A stretch of DNA of 24,633 bases from positions 1 to 24,633 of the forward strand of contig JAGALN010000216.1 of assembly GCA_017625185.1 (NCBI GenBank). The letters run 5' to 3'. Shown one piece after another: positions 15,218 to 22,422 of this stretch; position 1 is the first letter of the stretch; the number at the start of each line of letters is the position of its first letter. A model generated the notes under the pieces. The model saw only the letters and a program-made list of their open reading frames with translations, was not told the DNA's origin and searched no databases. The DNA is from Clostridia bacterium (GTDB lineage Bacteria > Bacillota > Clostridia > Monoglobales > Monoglobaceae). The translations under genes and the position numbers were made by a program.

Positions 15218-16165
15218 ATGTTAGTAAATATGAATGATGTGTTAAGACCGGCAAAGAAAGGCAAGTATGCAGTAGGCCTTTTCAATGCGGTTAACCTGGA
15301 GCTTGCCCGCGGTATCATCAATGCGGCAGAATGTTCCCGCTCTCCGGTGATCATGGGTACCGCAGAGGTTCTTCTGCCCTACGGACCTCTGGAGGAGGTT
15401 TCCTACTACCTGCTTCCCATGGCGAAGAAGGCGTCTGTTCCGGTGGTTGTACACCTGGATCACGGTCTTACCTATGAAACCTGTATCAAGGCCCTGGAGC
15501 TGGGCTTTAGCTCCATCATGTATGACTGTTCCACCGATTCCTATGAGGACAATGTCCGCAAGGTAAAGGAAATGGCAGACATTGCCCACTCCTACGGTGC
15601 AACCATCGAGGGTGAGCTGGGTCACGTTGGGGACAACGAGGGCTCTGCTGAGGGAAGTTCTCACTTAGAGGACCCCTCCAAGTTCTTCACCGACCCCAAG
15701 CTGGCAAAGGACTTCGTTGAGAAGACCGGGGTTGACGCTCTGGCAATTGCAGTGGGTAACGCCCACGGCGCTTACAAGCTCCCCCCCAAACTGGACTTCG
15801 AAAGAATCCGTACCATTGCCAAGACCGTTGATGTTCCTCTGGTTCTCCACGGCGGTTCCGGACTGACTGACGACGACTTCCGTCAGGCAATCAAGGACGG
15901 TATCAGCAAGGTTAACATCTTTACCGATATTAACGTTGCAGCTGTTGAGGCAGAGTTCAAGAAGTTTACCGATATGAACAAGGGTATCATCGATCTGATT
16001 CCTGCGGCGGTTGAGGCAATCAAGCAGGAAACCCTGAAGAAGATGAAGCTCTTTGGCAGCGACAACAAGGCAGACTTCAGCGGTACCGGCGGTCTTTCCC
16101 AGGCAAACATCGAGGAAATCACCAAGCTGGTTGCGGCAGAAGTTGCGAAATACATGAACAAATAA
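15218..16165 (+). CDS. FBA-type class II ketose-phosphate aldolase with C-terminal encapsulation-like tail
   Basis: The 315-residue protein belongs to the fructose/tagatose-bisphosphate aldolase class II family, unrelated to the FucA fold. Zinc and catalytic residues are present: Asp81-His82 (VVHLDHGLT), His183 (GNAHGAYK), His211 (VLHGGSG), plus KVNIFTDIN for phosphate binding. The usual family end (LFGS, about residue 280) is followed by a Gly/Ser-rich linker and a helix at 297-315 (IEEITKLVAAEVAKYM) that resembles the encapsulation helices of the other cargo enzymes here. It may split rhamnulose-1-phosphate, or act on a phosphorylated product of the DHAP branch; the substrate is not shown by sequence. 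Last gene of the operon, with AAAGGAGG upstream. Confidence 0.9.
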   Translation: MLVNMNDVLRPAKKGKYAVGLFNAVNLELARGIINAAECSRSPVIMGTAEVLLPYGPLEEVSYYLLPMAKKASVPVVVHLDHGLTYETCIKALELGFSSIMYDCSTDSYEDNVRKVKEMADIAHSYGATIEGELGHVGDNEGSAEGSSHLEDPSKFFTDPKLAKDFVEKTGVDALAIAVGNAHGAYKLPPKLDFERIRTIAKTVDVPLVLHGGSGLTDDDFRQAIKDGISKVNIFTDINVAAVEAEFKKFTDMNKGIIDLIPAAVEAIKQETLKKMKLFGSDNKADFSGTGGLSQANIEEITKLVAAEVAKYMNK

Positions 16166-16174
16166 GAAACTCAC

Positions 16175-16200
16175 AAAGGGACCCATTCGGGTTCCTTTTT
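16175..16200 (+). terminator. Rho-independent terminator of the microcompartment operon
   Basis: AAAGGGACCC (16175-16184), loop ATTC, and GGGTTCCTTT (16189-16198) form a 10-pair stem with one G-U pair, running into a T-run. It lies 10 bases after the last aldolase codon and marks the end of the transcription unit. Confidence 0.88.
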
Positions 16201-16240
16201 CTATGTCCGGAATTGTTTTGGAGGGGTTTGCATCTTTTAT

Positions 16241-16269
16241 TTGACAAATCTTTGAAATCCCCATATAAT
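16241..16269 (+). promoter_or_regulatory. Consensus sigma-A promoter of the cysteine synthase gene
   Basis: TTGACA (16241-16246), a 17-base spacer and TATAAT (16264-16269): both hexamers are perfect. Expected start near 16276, giving a leader of about 40 bases. No T-box or SAM riboswitch is seen in this short leader. Confidence 0.9.
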
Positions 16270-16315
16270 GGTAAGGCGACATAGTATTGGAAATCAAATG
16301 ATTGAGGTGGAATCA

Positions 16316-17245
16316 ATGGTATATGAAAATATTTTAGAAGCAATTGGAAATACGCCGCTGGTACGGCTCCGGAAACTTGCCCCGGAGGACGGTGCAGAAA
16401 TTCTGGTTAAGGTAGAGGGTCAGAATGTAGGCGGCTCCATCAAGACCAGAACGGCGTATAACATGATCAAAACCGCAGAAAAGCAGGGGAAAATCAACAA
16501 GGACAGCATTATTGTAGAACCAACCTCTGGGAATCAGGGAATCGGGCTTGCTCTGGTGGGTGCAGTTTTAGGATACCAGACCAAAATCATTATGCCGGAC
16601 TCTGTCAGCCAGGAGAGAAGACTTCTGGTTCGGCATTACGGCGCAGAGGTGATTCTGGTTCATGATGCAGGAAATATCGGCGACTGCATCGACCAATGCT
16701 TGCAGATGGCATTGCAAATGGCAAAGAATGACCCCCGGGTCTTTGTGCCCCAGCAGTTTGAAAACCCCGCCAATCCCCAAATCCAGCGGGAGCAGACAGG
16801 ACGGGAAATTTTAGAGCAGGTGGCAGGTCCCATTCACGGATTTTGCTCCGGAATTGGTACAGGCGGCACCATAACGGGGATAGGTGAAACGCTGAAAGCC
16901 GAGAATCCTGATATGACTATCTGGGCAGTAGAGCCGGAGAATGCGGCGATTCTTTCCGGCGGCTCCATCGGCACCCATCTGCAAATGGGAATTGGCGACG
17001 GCATTATTCCGGCGGTTCTCAACCAAAATATCTTTGACGATATCTGCATCATCAAGGACGAGGAAGCCATCCAGGTTTCCAAGGAGCTGGCGGCAAAAGA
17101 GGGGATTATGTGCGGTATTTCCAGCGGCACCAATGTGGCGGCGGCAATCAAGCTCGCTCGGATGCTGGGCAAGGGCAAGACGGTGGTCACCGTCCTTCCA
17201 GACACCGCCGAACGGTATTTCTCAACCCCTCTGTTCGGGGAATAA
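16316..17245 (+). CDS. cysK: Cysteine synthase (O-acetylserine sulfhydrylase) family protein
   Basis: The 309-residue PLP enzyme makes cysteine from O-acetylserine and sulfide. Seen are IGNTPLVRL, the substrate-binding EPTSGNQGIGLA and the PLP phosphate-binding GTGGTITGIG. The PLP lysine is expected at Lys43 in GGSIKTR, where most CysK proteins have SVKDR, so this is a variant subgroup and could favour a related substrate. The ATG at 16316 is chosen because GAGGTGG (16304-16310) is 5 bases upstream and the promoter -10 box overlaps the earlier in-frame ATG at 16268. It is transcribed separately from the microcompartment genes. Confidence 0.9.
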   Translation: MVYENILEAIGNTPLVRLRKLAPEDGAEILVKVEGQNVGGSIKTRTAYNMIKTAEKQGKINKDSIIVEPTSGNQGIGLALVGAVLGYQTKIIMPDSVSQERRLLVRHYGAEVILVHDAGNIGDCIDQCLQMALQMAKNDPRVFVPQQFENPANPQIQREQTGREILEQVAGPIHGFCSGIGTGGTITGIGETLKAENPDMTIWAVEPENAAILSGGSIGTHLQMGIGDGIIPAVLNQNIFDDICIIKDEEAIQVSKELAAKEGIMCGISSGTNVAAAIKLARMLGKGKTVVTVLPDTAERYFSTPLFGE

Positions 17246-17283
17246 AAAATCAAAGCCATAACAGGGATGAGGAGTGACAACAG

Positions 17284-20200
17284 ATGAAAGAGAGAATCTT
17301 AAGCTTTCTGCTGATGGTTGGTATTTTGTCAACGCTTATTGTATCGGTACCGGTATCTGCCGCAGAACCAATCAGCGAGGCCTGCGGAGATAATCTAACT
17401 TGGGTTTTCGAGGAGGACGGAACCCTTACGGTCAGCGGAAGCGGTGCTATGTGGGATAAGACGGCATTTGCCATCCAGTTCCCCTGGGAAGCTACGGGAA
17501 TCCCCGTAAAAAAGGTAATTGTGGAGGAGGGGGTTACCAGCATCGGTGCCCTTGTTTTTTGTGACACGGATGTGGTTAGCGTCACCCTGCCGAGCACCCT
17601 GACAAAAATCGGGGACAGAGCCTTCAAATGGTGCGATAGCCTGGAGGAAATCAACCTTCCCGACAGCCTTACCTACCTGGGGATAGAGGCATTTTACTGT
17701 ACGAAGCTGGAGGAGGTTACCATTCCAGCCGGCATTGGTGTAATTGAAGACCTTGCCTTTTCTGCTACCCAGTTGAAAAGCGTGACGATCCCGGAGGGGA
17801 TCACCGAGATTCAGGACGAAGCCTTTTCCAACTGCAAGAGCCTGGCGGTGGTCAAATTCCCGTCCACCCTCCGGGTGATTCATGATTACGCCTTTGAATG
17901 GTGTGAGGCACTGACCTCGGTTACTATTCCAAAGGGGGTTACCACGCTGGGGGAGGGTGCCTTCTGGTACTGCACGAACCTGACCGAGATTTCCCTGCCG
18001 GACGGAATTCTCAATTTCGACAACAAAAATTCCCTGAACGCAGTCAGCAGTGCCAGTGTTCACGCTTTTTCCTGTACGGGCTATGCCAAGGAGGAAAGCA
18101 ACTGGGAAAACGGGGCTTTGTATATTGGAGATTACCTGATTGAGGTCAACCAGGACACCGTCGGGGAGGTCACTGTCAAAGAGGGCACCAAGTATATCGC
18201 CGACCTTTCCTTTTACCGGTGCAAGAAGGTCACCAAGGTGACCCTGCCTGACAGTGTGGAGGATATCTACTACCGTGCCTTTTTAAGCTGCAGTGCACTT
18301 GCGGAAATTGAGGGCGGTGCAAAGCTTCGCCATGTGGGACAGAATGCCTTTGATACAACGCCCTTTTACACCAATACCGAAAACTGGACAGACGGCATTC
18401 TGTATGTAGGAGGCTGTCTTGTCAAGGCGGAGAGCGATGTGGAGGAGGTTATCGTTAAGGAGGGAACTTTGTCCGTTGGGGACTATGCCTTTGCCGAAAC
18501 CACTCTTTCCAAGGTTACCCTGCCGGAAACCCTGAAGCATATCGGGTGTTATGCCTTTCAGAAATGCAGCGAGCTGACAGAAATGAAGCTTCCCGGGGAG
18601 ATGGAAACCATTGGGGATTCTGCCTTTCAGGATTGCGACAGGATTCCGGAAATCATCATGCCGGATACGGTGACCTATCTGGGGGCGGATGCCTTCTGGC
18701 GGTGCGCCGGGCTGAAAAAGGTTCGGTTGAGTACCGGACTTACCGAAATCAAGGATAGTGCCTTTTCGAATTGTACGGCACTGGAGGCAATTTCTATTCC
18801 CACCGGGGTCAAGACCATTGAGGCGAGTGCTTTTTCCGGCTGTAAAGGGCTGACTACCCTGACAATTGGTGGTGCGGAAACCATTGGTAATTCTGCCTTT
18901 TATGCCTGCACCTCTTTAAAGCAGGTAAACATCCCCGATAGTGTTACCTATCTGGGGGAATATTCCTTTTCGGGGTTGGAGGCGGAGACCATCACCATTG
19001 GAAAAGGGCTGAAGACCATGGTCGGGGGAGCTTTTCTGTACAATAGCAACCAGAAGGAATTCATTGTCCATGGGGAAAACCCCTGGTATTCTTCCCAAGA
19101 TGGCGTTCTGTTCAATAAGGACAAGACCCTGATGATTCGGTACCCCATTGGGAAGGAGGATACGGAATACACTGTGCCTGATGGCGTGATCGAAATCGGC
19201 GTCGGTGCCATGTTTAATGTCAGCCTCCAGAACCTGATTGTGTCGGACACGGTAAAAATTATCGGACGGGATGCAGCGGGCTCCAGTGAGATTTACAACA
19301 TTCAGCTGGGAAATCAGGTAGAAAGCATCGGTGCCGGAGCCTTTTCCAATGTCTGGTATCTGGAGGAAATTGTGCTCCCCGACAGTGTGAAGGAAATCGG
19401 GTATGGTGCGTTTAGCTCCAGCAGTTTATCTTCGGTGGATTTGGGAGAGGGGCTTATCAAGATTGGGGAATCTGCCTTCTACGGTTCCTCTGTTGACCAT
19501 ATTCAGTTCCCCGATTCCCTGCAAAGCATCGGGGAGAAAGCCTTTGCGGAATGTAAATATCTGTACAAGATAACCATCCCCAAAAATGTGGTTACCATCG
19601 GGGAGGGGGCGTTCCGGAACTGCACCGGTTTGATTTCTATTGGCGTTGCGGAAGAAAACATTCAGTATTGCTCGGTGGACGAGTGCCTTTTTACCAAGGA
19701 TAAGAAAACCCTGCTGCACTATCCCCAGAACCGGGACGGGGCGGTCTACACCCTGCCTGAAGGGGTAGAGAATGTGGGGGACTATGCCATGTACAACTGC
19801 GGAAAGCTGGAAACCGTAATTCTTCCCCAAGGCATGAGGTTCATTGGGGAAAATGCCTTTGCAAACTCCGGGAAGTTAACCACCCTGTATATTCCCGACA
19901 GCGTTACCGAAACGGGAAAGGCGACCTTTGTGGATAACTGCAGGGGCTTTGGCACCATCTACTACGGCGGGAACGAAACCGAGTGGAGAGGAAATGTCGA
20001 TTTTTACAGCCGGCTGCTGGACAACACTGACATCGCCATTCATTACTATTACAAGTATTTTACCGAGGACACCCGCATCGTCTGCGATGGGGAAACCACC
20101 ACGGCGTACCTTACCCCCGGAGAGGCAATGGTGGGAAAATCCCTTGTCTTTGCTTTGTATCAGGAGGGAATCCTGACCGGGGTGCAAACCGACCTGTGCG

Positions 20201-20334
20201 GGCAGGAGCCAATTACCATGACCTTCCCGGAGCCCCATGACCAAATCAAAATTCTGTACTGGGGCGACCTTGTTTCGGCAGTGCCCGCTGTTCCGGTGGA
20301 AGAGATAGACACCGAAGGATGGATGAGTGAGTAA
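17284..20334 (+). CDS. Secreted BspA-type leucine-rich repeat protein
   Basis: The 1016-residue product begins with a signal peptide (hydrophobic core about residues 5-22, likely cleavage after VSA at 26). Most of the rest, about residues 30-920, is an array of 22-24 residue repeats of the TpLRR/BspA kind, with units such as IGDSAFQDCDRIPEIIMPD and TVTYLGADAFWRCAGLKKV. The array is broken by inserts with the pattern W.(N/D)G.LY(I/V)GG.L. The last 95 or so residues have no repeats. No sortase motif, S-layer domain, choline-binding repeats or membrane helix is seen, so it appears secreted or held by an unrecognised means. BspA-like proteins often bind host or bacterial surfaces; the ligand is unknown. 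It follows the cysteine synthase gene by 38 bases and may share its transcript. Confidence 0.9.
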   Translation: MKERILSFLLMVGILSTLIVSVPVSAAEPISEACGDNLTWVFEEDGTLTVSGSGAMWDKTAFAIQFPWEATGIPVKKVIVEEGVTSIGALVFCDTDVVSVTLPSTLTKIGDRAFKWCDSLEEINLPDSLTYLGIEAFYCTKLEEVTIPAGIGVIEDLAFSATQLKSVTIPEGITEIQDEAFSNCKSLAVVKFPSTLRVIHDYAFEWCEALTSVTIPKGVTTLGEGAFWYCTNLTEISLPDGILNFDNKNSLNAVSSASVHAFSCTGYAKEESNWENGALYIGDYLIEVNQDTVGEVTVKEGTKYIADLSFYRCKKVTKVTLPDSVEDIYYRAFLSCSALAEIEGGAKLRHVGQNAFDTTPFYTNTENWTDGILYVGGCLVKAESDVEEVIVKEGTLSVGDYAFAETTLSKVTLPETLKHIGCYAFQKCSELTEMKLPGEMETIGDSAFQDCDRIPEIIMPDTVTYLGADAFWRCAGLKKVRLSTGLTEIKDSAFSNCTALEAISIPTGVKTIEASAFSGCKGLTTLTIGGAETIGNSAFYACTSLKQVNIPDSVTYLGEYSFSGLEAETITIGKGLKTMVGGAFLYNSNQKEFIVHGENPWYSSQDGVLFNKDKTLMIRYPIGKEDTEYTVPDGVIEIGVGAMFNVSLQNLIVSDTVKIIGRDAAGSSEIYNIQLGNQVESIGAGAFSNVWYLEEIVLPDSVKEIGYGAFSSSSLSSVDLGEGLIKIGESAFYGSSVDHIQFPDSLQSIGEKAFAECKYLYKITIPKNVVTIGEGAFRNCTGLISIGVAEENIQYCSVDECLFTKDKKTLLHYPQNRDGAVYTLPEGVENVGDYAMYNCGKLETVILPQGMRFIGENAFANSGKLTTLYIPDSVTETGKATFVDNCRGFGTIYYGGNETEWRGNVDFYSRLLDNTDIAIHYYYKYFTEDTRIVCDGETTTAYLTPGEAMVGKSLVFALYQEGILTGVQTDLCGQEPITMTFPEPHDQIKILYWGDLVSAVPAVPVEEIDTEGWMSE

Positions 20335-20403
20335 GAAGCAGGGAAGATAAGCAGATGTGCGATAGAAGGAGTCTTTCGAAACCAAAAACCAAAGGAAAAA
20401 GCC

Positions 20404-21309
20404 ATGGATAGAATTATTACAATACCCATTGATGCCTCCCTTGACGGGAAGAGCATCAAGCATGTTTTAAGAAATGAAGTCCAGGTTTCAGCAGCGATCC
20501 TGACCCAACTGAAGAAAGAGGAAAACGGGATTCTCTTATCAGGAGAGCCTGCCTTTGTGACTCGAAAGGTTCAGGCGGGAGATGTTTTGCAGGCAACCAT
20601 CCGGGACGGAGTTTCGAAGATAGAACCCCGAGAGGTTCCTCTGGAAATTCTCTATGAGGATGAGGATGTCATTGCTGTCAACAAGCCCCGGAATATGCCA
20701 ACCCATCCTTCCCAAAACCATCATGGGGACACTCTCGCCAACGGCTTGATGGAGTATTTTAGGGGTCAGAACTTTACCTTTCGTGCCATTACCCGGCTGG
20801 ACAAGGATACCTCCGGGGTGGTTTTGGTGGCAAAGAACCCCCTTTCCGGTGCCATTCTGGTGGAGGAAATGAAAGAGGGAAGGATTCGAAAGGAATACCT
20901 TGCAGTGACCAACGGGGCGCCAATTCCAGAAAGAGGAGAAATTTCGGCACCCATCCGGAGAAGGGAGGGGAGCATGGTTCTTCGTTGTGTTGCCCCGGAG
21001 GGAAAAACTGCCTTGACGGAGTACGAAACCATCTCCCGGGGGGAGAGTCTTGCCCTTGTGCGGTTGCGTCCTTTCACAGGGCGAACCCATCAGCTCCGGG
21101 TTCACTTGGGGCATCTTGGCACCCCTATTTTTGGGGATGATATGTATGGAGCGCCTCAAACAGGAGAGCCGACCCGGCTCCATTGCGAAAAAGTGTCCTT
21201 CCGGCACCCCATTTCCCGGGAGGAAATCATGGTGGAGGCTCCCATACCATTGGATATGGAGGAACTGACCGAGAAGAACCATTTCCCGCATTTTCCCGGG
21301 GGAAAATAG
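20404..21309 (+). CDS. RluA-family 23S rRNA/tRNA pseudouridine synthase
   Basis: The 301-residue enzyme isomerises uridine to pseudouridine in RNA. The catalytic aspartate is Asp133 in ITRLDKDTSG, the diagnostic motif. The N-terminal 80 residues look like an S4-type RNA-binding domain (SIKHVLRNEV, VQAGDVLQATI). LRPFTGRTHQLRVHL and GTPIFGDDMYG are further family blocks. Whether it is RluD-, RluC- or another type cannot be told from sequence alone. AAAGGA is the ribosome binding site. The 69-base gap before it contains no clear promoter or terminator, so it may be co-transcribed with the repeat protein. Confidence 0.93.
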   Translation: MDRIITIPIDASLDGKSIKHVLRNEVQVSAAILTQLKKEENGILLSGEPAFVTRKVQAGDVLQATIRDGVSKIEPREVPLEILYEDEDVIAVNKPRNMPTHPSQNHHGDTLANGLMEYFRGQNFTFRAITRLDKDTSGVVLVAKNPLSGAILVEEMKEGRIRKEYLAVTNGAPIPERGEISAPIRRREGSMVLRCVAPEGKTALTEYETISRGESLALVRLRPFTGRTHQLRVHLGHLGTPIFGDDMYGAPQTGEPTRLHCEKVSFRHPISREEIMVEAPIPLDMEELTEKNHFPHFPGGK

Positions 21310-21312
21310 TGC

Positions 21313-21341
21313 TTGAAAAATTCCCCGATATGTTGTATAAT
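21313..21341 (+). promoter_or_regulatory. Sigma-A type promoter of the TAXI-TRAP transporter genes
   Basis: TTGAAA (21313-21318), a 17-base spacer and TATAAT (21336-21341), starting 4 bases after the pseudouridine synthase stop. Expected transcription start near 21348, about 40 bases before the ATG at 21387. AAGGAGG lies upstream of the start codon. Confidence 0.85.
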
Positions 21342-21386
21342 GGATGTATATGGAATTATGCTTTAAAAACAAGGAGGTAGTTTACA

Positions 21387-22343
21387 ATGAAAAAGATTTT
21401 AGCAATCGTACTGACTTTGATGATGGTTGTATCGTTAGCTGCTTGCGGCGGTGCGGGAACCAAGATGACCATGGGTACCGGCGGTACCGCAGGTACATAT
21501 TATGGTTACGGCGGCGTCTTAGGCCAGTACATCAAGAACAATGCAGGTATCAATGTTACCGTGGTTTCCACCGACGGTTCCAAGGCGAACATCCAGGGAA
21601 TTGATGCCGGCAACTATCAGTTGGGTACGGTACAGTCTGACGTTATGGCTTATGCCTGGGACGGCATCCGTTCCTTTGAAGAGGAGGGCAAGGTAGCTTC
21701 CTTCCGTACCGTTGCAGGTCTGTATGCCGAGGCGGTTCAGCTGGTTACCATGGACCCGGCTATCAAGTCGGTTGCAGATTTGAAGGGTAAGGCAGTTTCC
21801 ATCGGTGCTCCCGGCTCTGGCGTATACTTTAACGCCATTGACGTTTTGACCGCAGCAGGCTTGACCGAGGCCGACATCAAGGCGCAGTATCAGTCCTTTG
21901 CTGACAGTGCTGATGCTTTGAAGGACGGTAAGATTGACGCAGCCTTCATCGTTGCAGGCCCCCCCACCCCCGCAATCACCGAGCTGTGTACCACCAATGA
22001 TGCGTACTTGGTTCCCATTGATGGCGATGTGGCAGCAAAGCTGATGGAAACCAATCCTTTCTACACCGAGCATATCATTCCTGCCGGCACCTATGCAGGT
22101 CAGGAAGCCGACGTAAAGACCGTTACTGTGAAGGCAACCCTGATTGTCAGCGCGGATGCGGCAGAGGAAGATGTTTATGCTTTGACAGCGGCAATCTTTG
22201 ATAACGTGGATGCCATCACCACCGAGAATGCTAAGGGAGCAGAACTTAGCTTAGAGAATGCAACCGGTGGCATGACCGTTCCCTTCCATGCAGGTGCAGC
22301 GAAGTACTTTGCAGAAAAGGGGATCGAGGTTCCCGTAGAATAG
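21387..22343 (+). CDS. TAXI-family TRAP transporter substrate-binding lipoprotein
   Basis: The 318-residue protein has a lipoprotein signal peptide with the lipobox LAAC and lipidation site Cys20, so it is attached to the outer face of the membrane. TMGTGGTAGTYYGYGGVLGQ is the TAXI (TRAP-associated extracytoplasmic immunogenic) signature. Later blocks VADLKGKAVSIGAPGSG and AAFIVAGPPTPAI fit the family. It delivers a small, probably carboxylate, substrate to the permease encoded next. The substrate of TAXI systems is often glutamate or another dicarboxylate but cannot be assigned here. No link to propanediol metabolism is evident. Confidence 0.93.
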   Translation: MKKILAIVLTLMMVVSLAACGGAGTKMTMGTGGTAGTYYGYGGVLGQYIKNNAGINVTVVSTDGSKANIQGIDAGNYQLGTVQSDVMAYAWDGIRSFEEEGKVASFRTVAGLYAEAVQLVTMDPAIKSVADLKGKAVSIGAPGSGVYFNAIDVLTAAGLTEADIKAQYQSFADSADALKDGKIDAAFIVAGPPTPAITELCTTNDAYLVPIDGDVAAKLMETNPFYTEHIIPAGTYAGQEADVKTVTVKATLIVSADAAEEDVYALTAAIFDNVDAITTENAKGAELSLENATGGMTVPFHAGAAKYFAEKGIEVPVE

Positions 22344-22364
22344 TTCCAAAGAATAAGAGTAGGG

Positions 22365-22398
22365 CTGCGGCGAAAGGCTCCTTCGCCGCAGTTGTTTT
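22365..22398 (+). terminator. Intercistronic hairpin between binding protein and permease (partial terminator)
   Basis: CTGCGGCGAA (22365-22374) and TTCGCCGCAG (22382-22391) form a perfect 10-pair GC-rich stem with a 7-base loop, followed by the weak T-run TTGTTTTAT. It likely stops part of the transcription or protects the upstream mRNA, giving more binding protein than permease. Similar arrangements are common in transporter operons. Confidence 0.7.
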
Positions 22399-22422
22399 AT
22401 CAGCACCCGAGGAGGAAAGTTC

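Noticed and set aside
16568..17280. Several open frames on the minus strand across the cysteine synthase gene
   Set aside because: They are antisense to a complete, recognisable gene with a consensus promoter.
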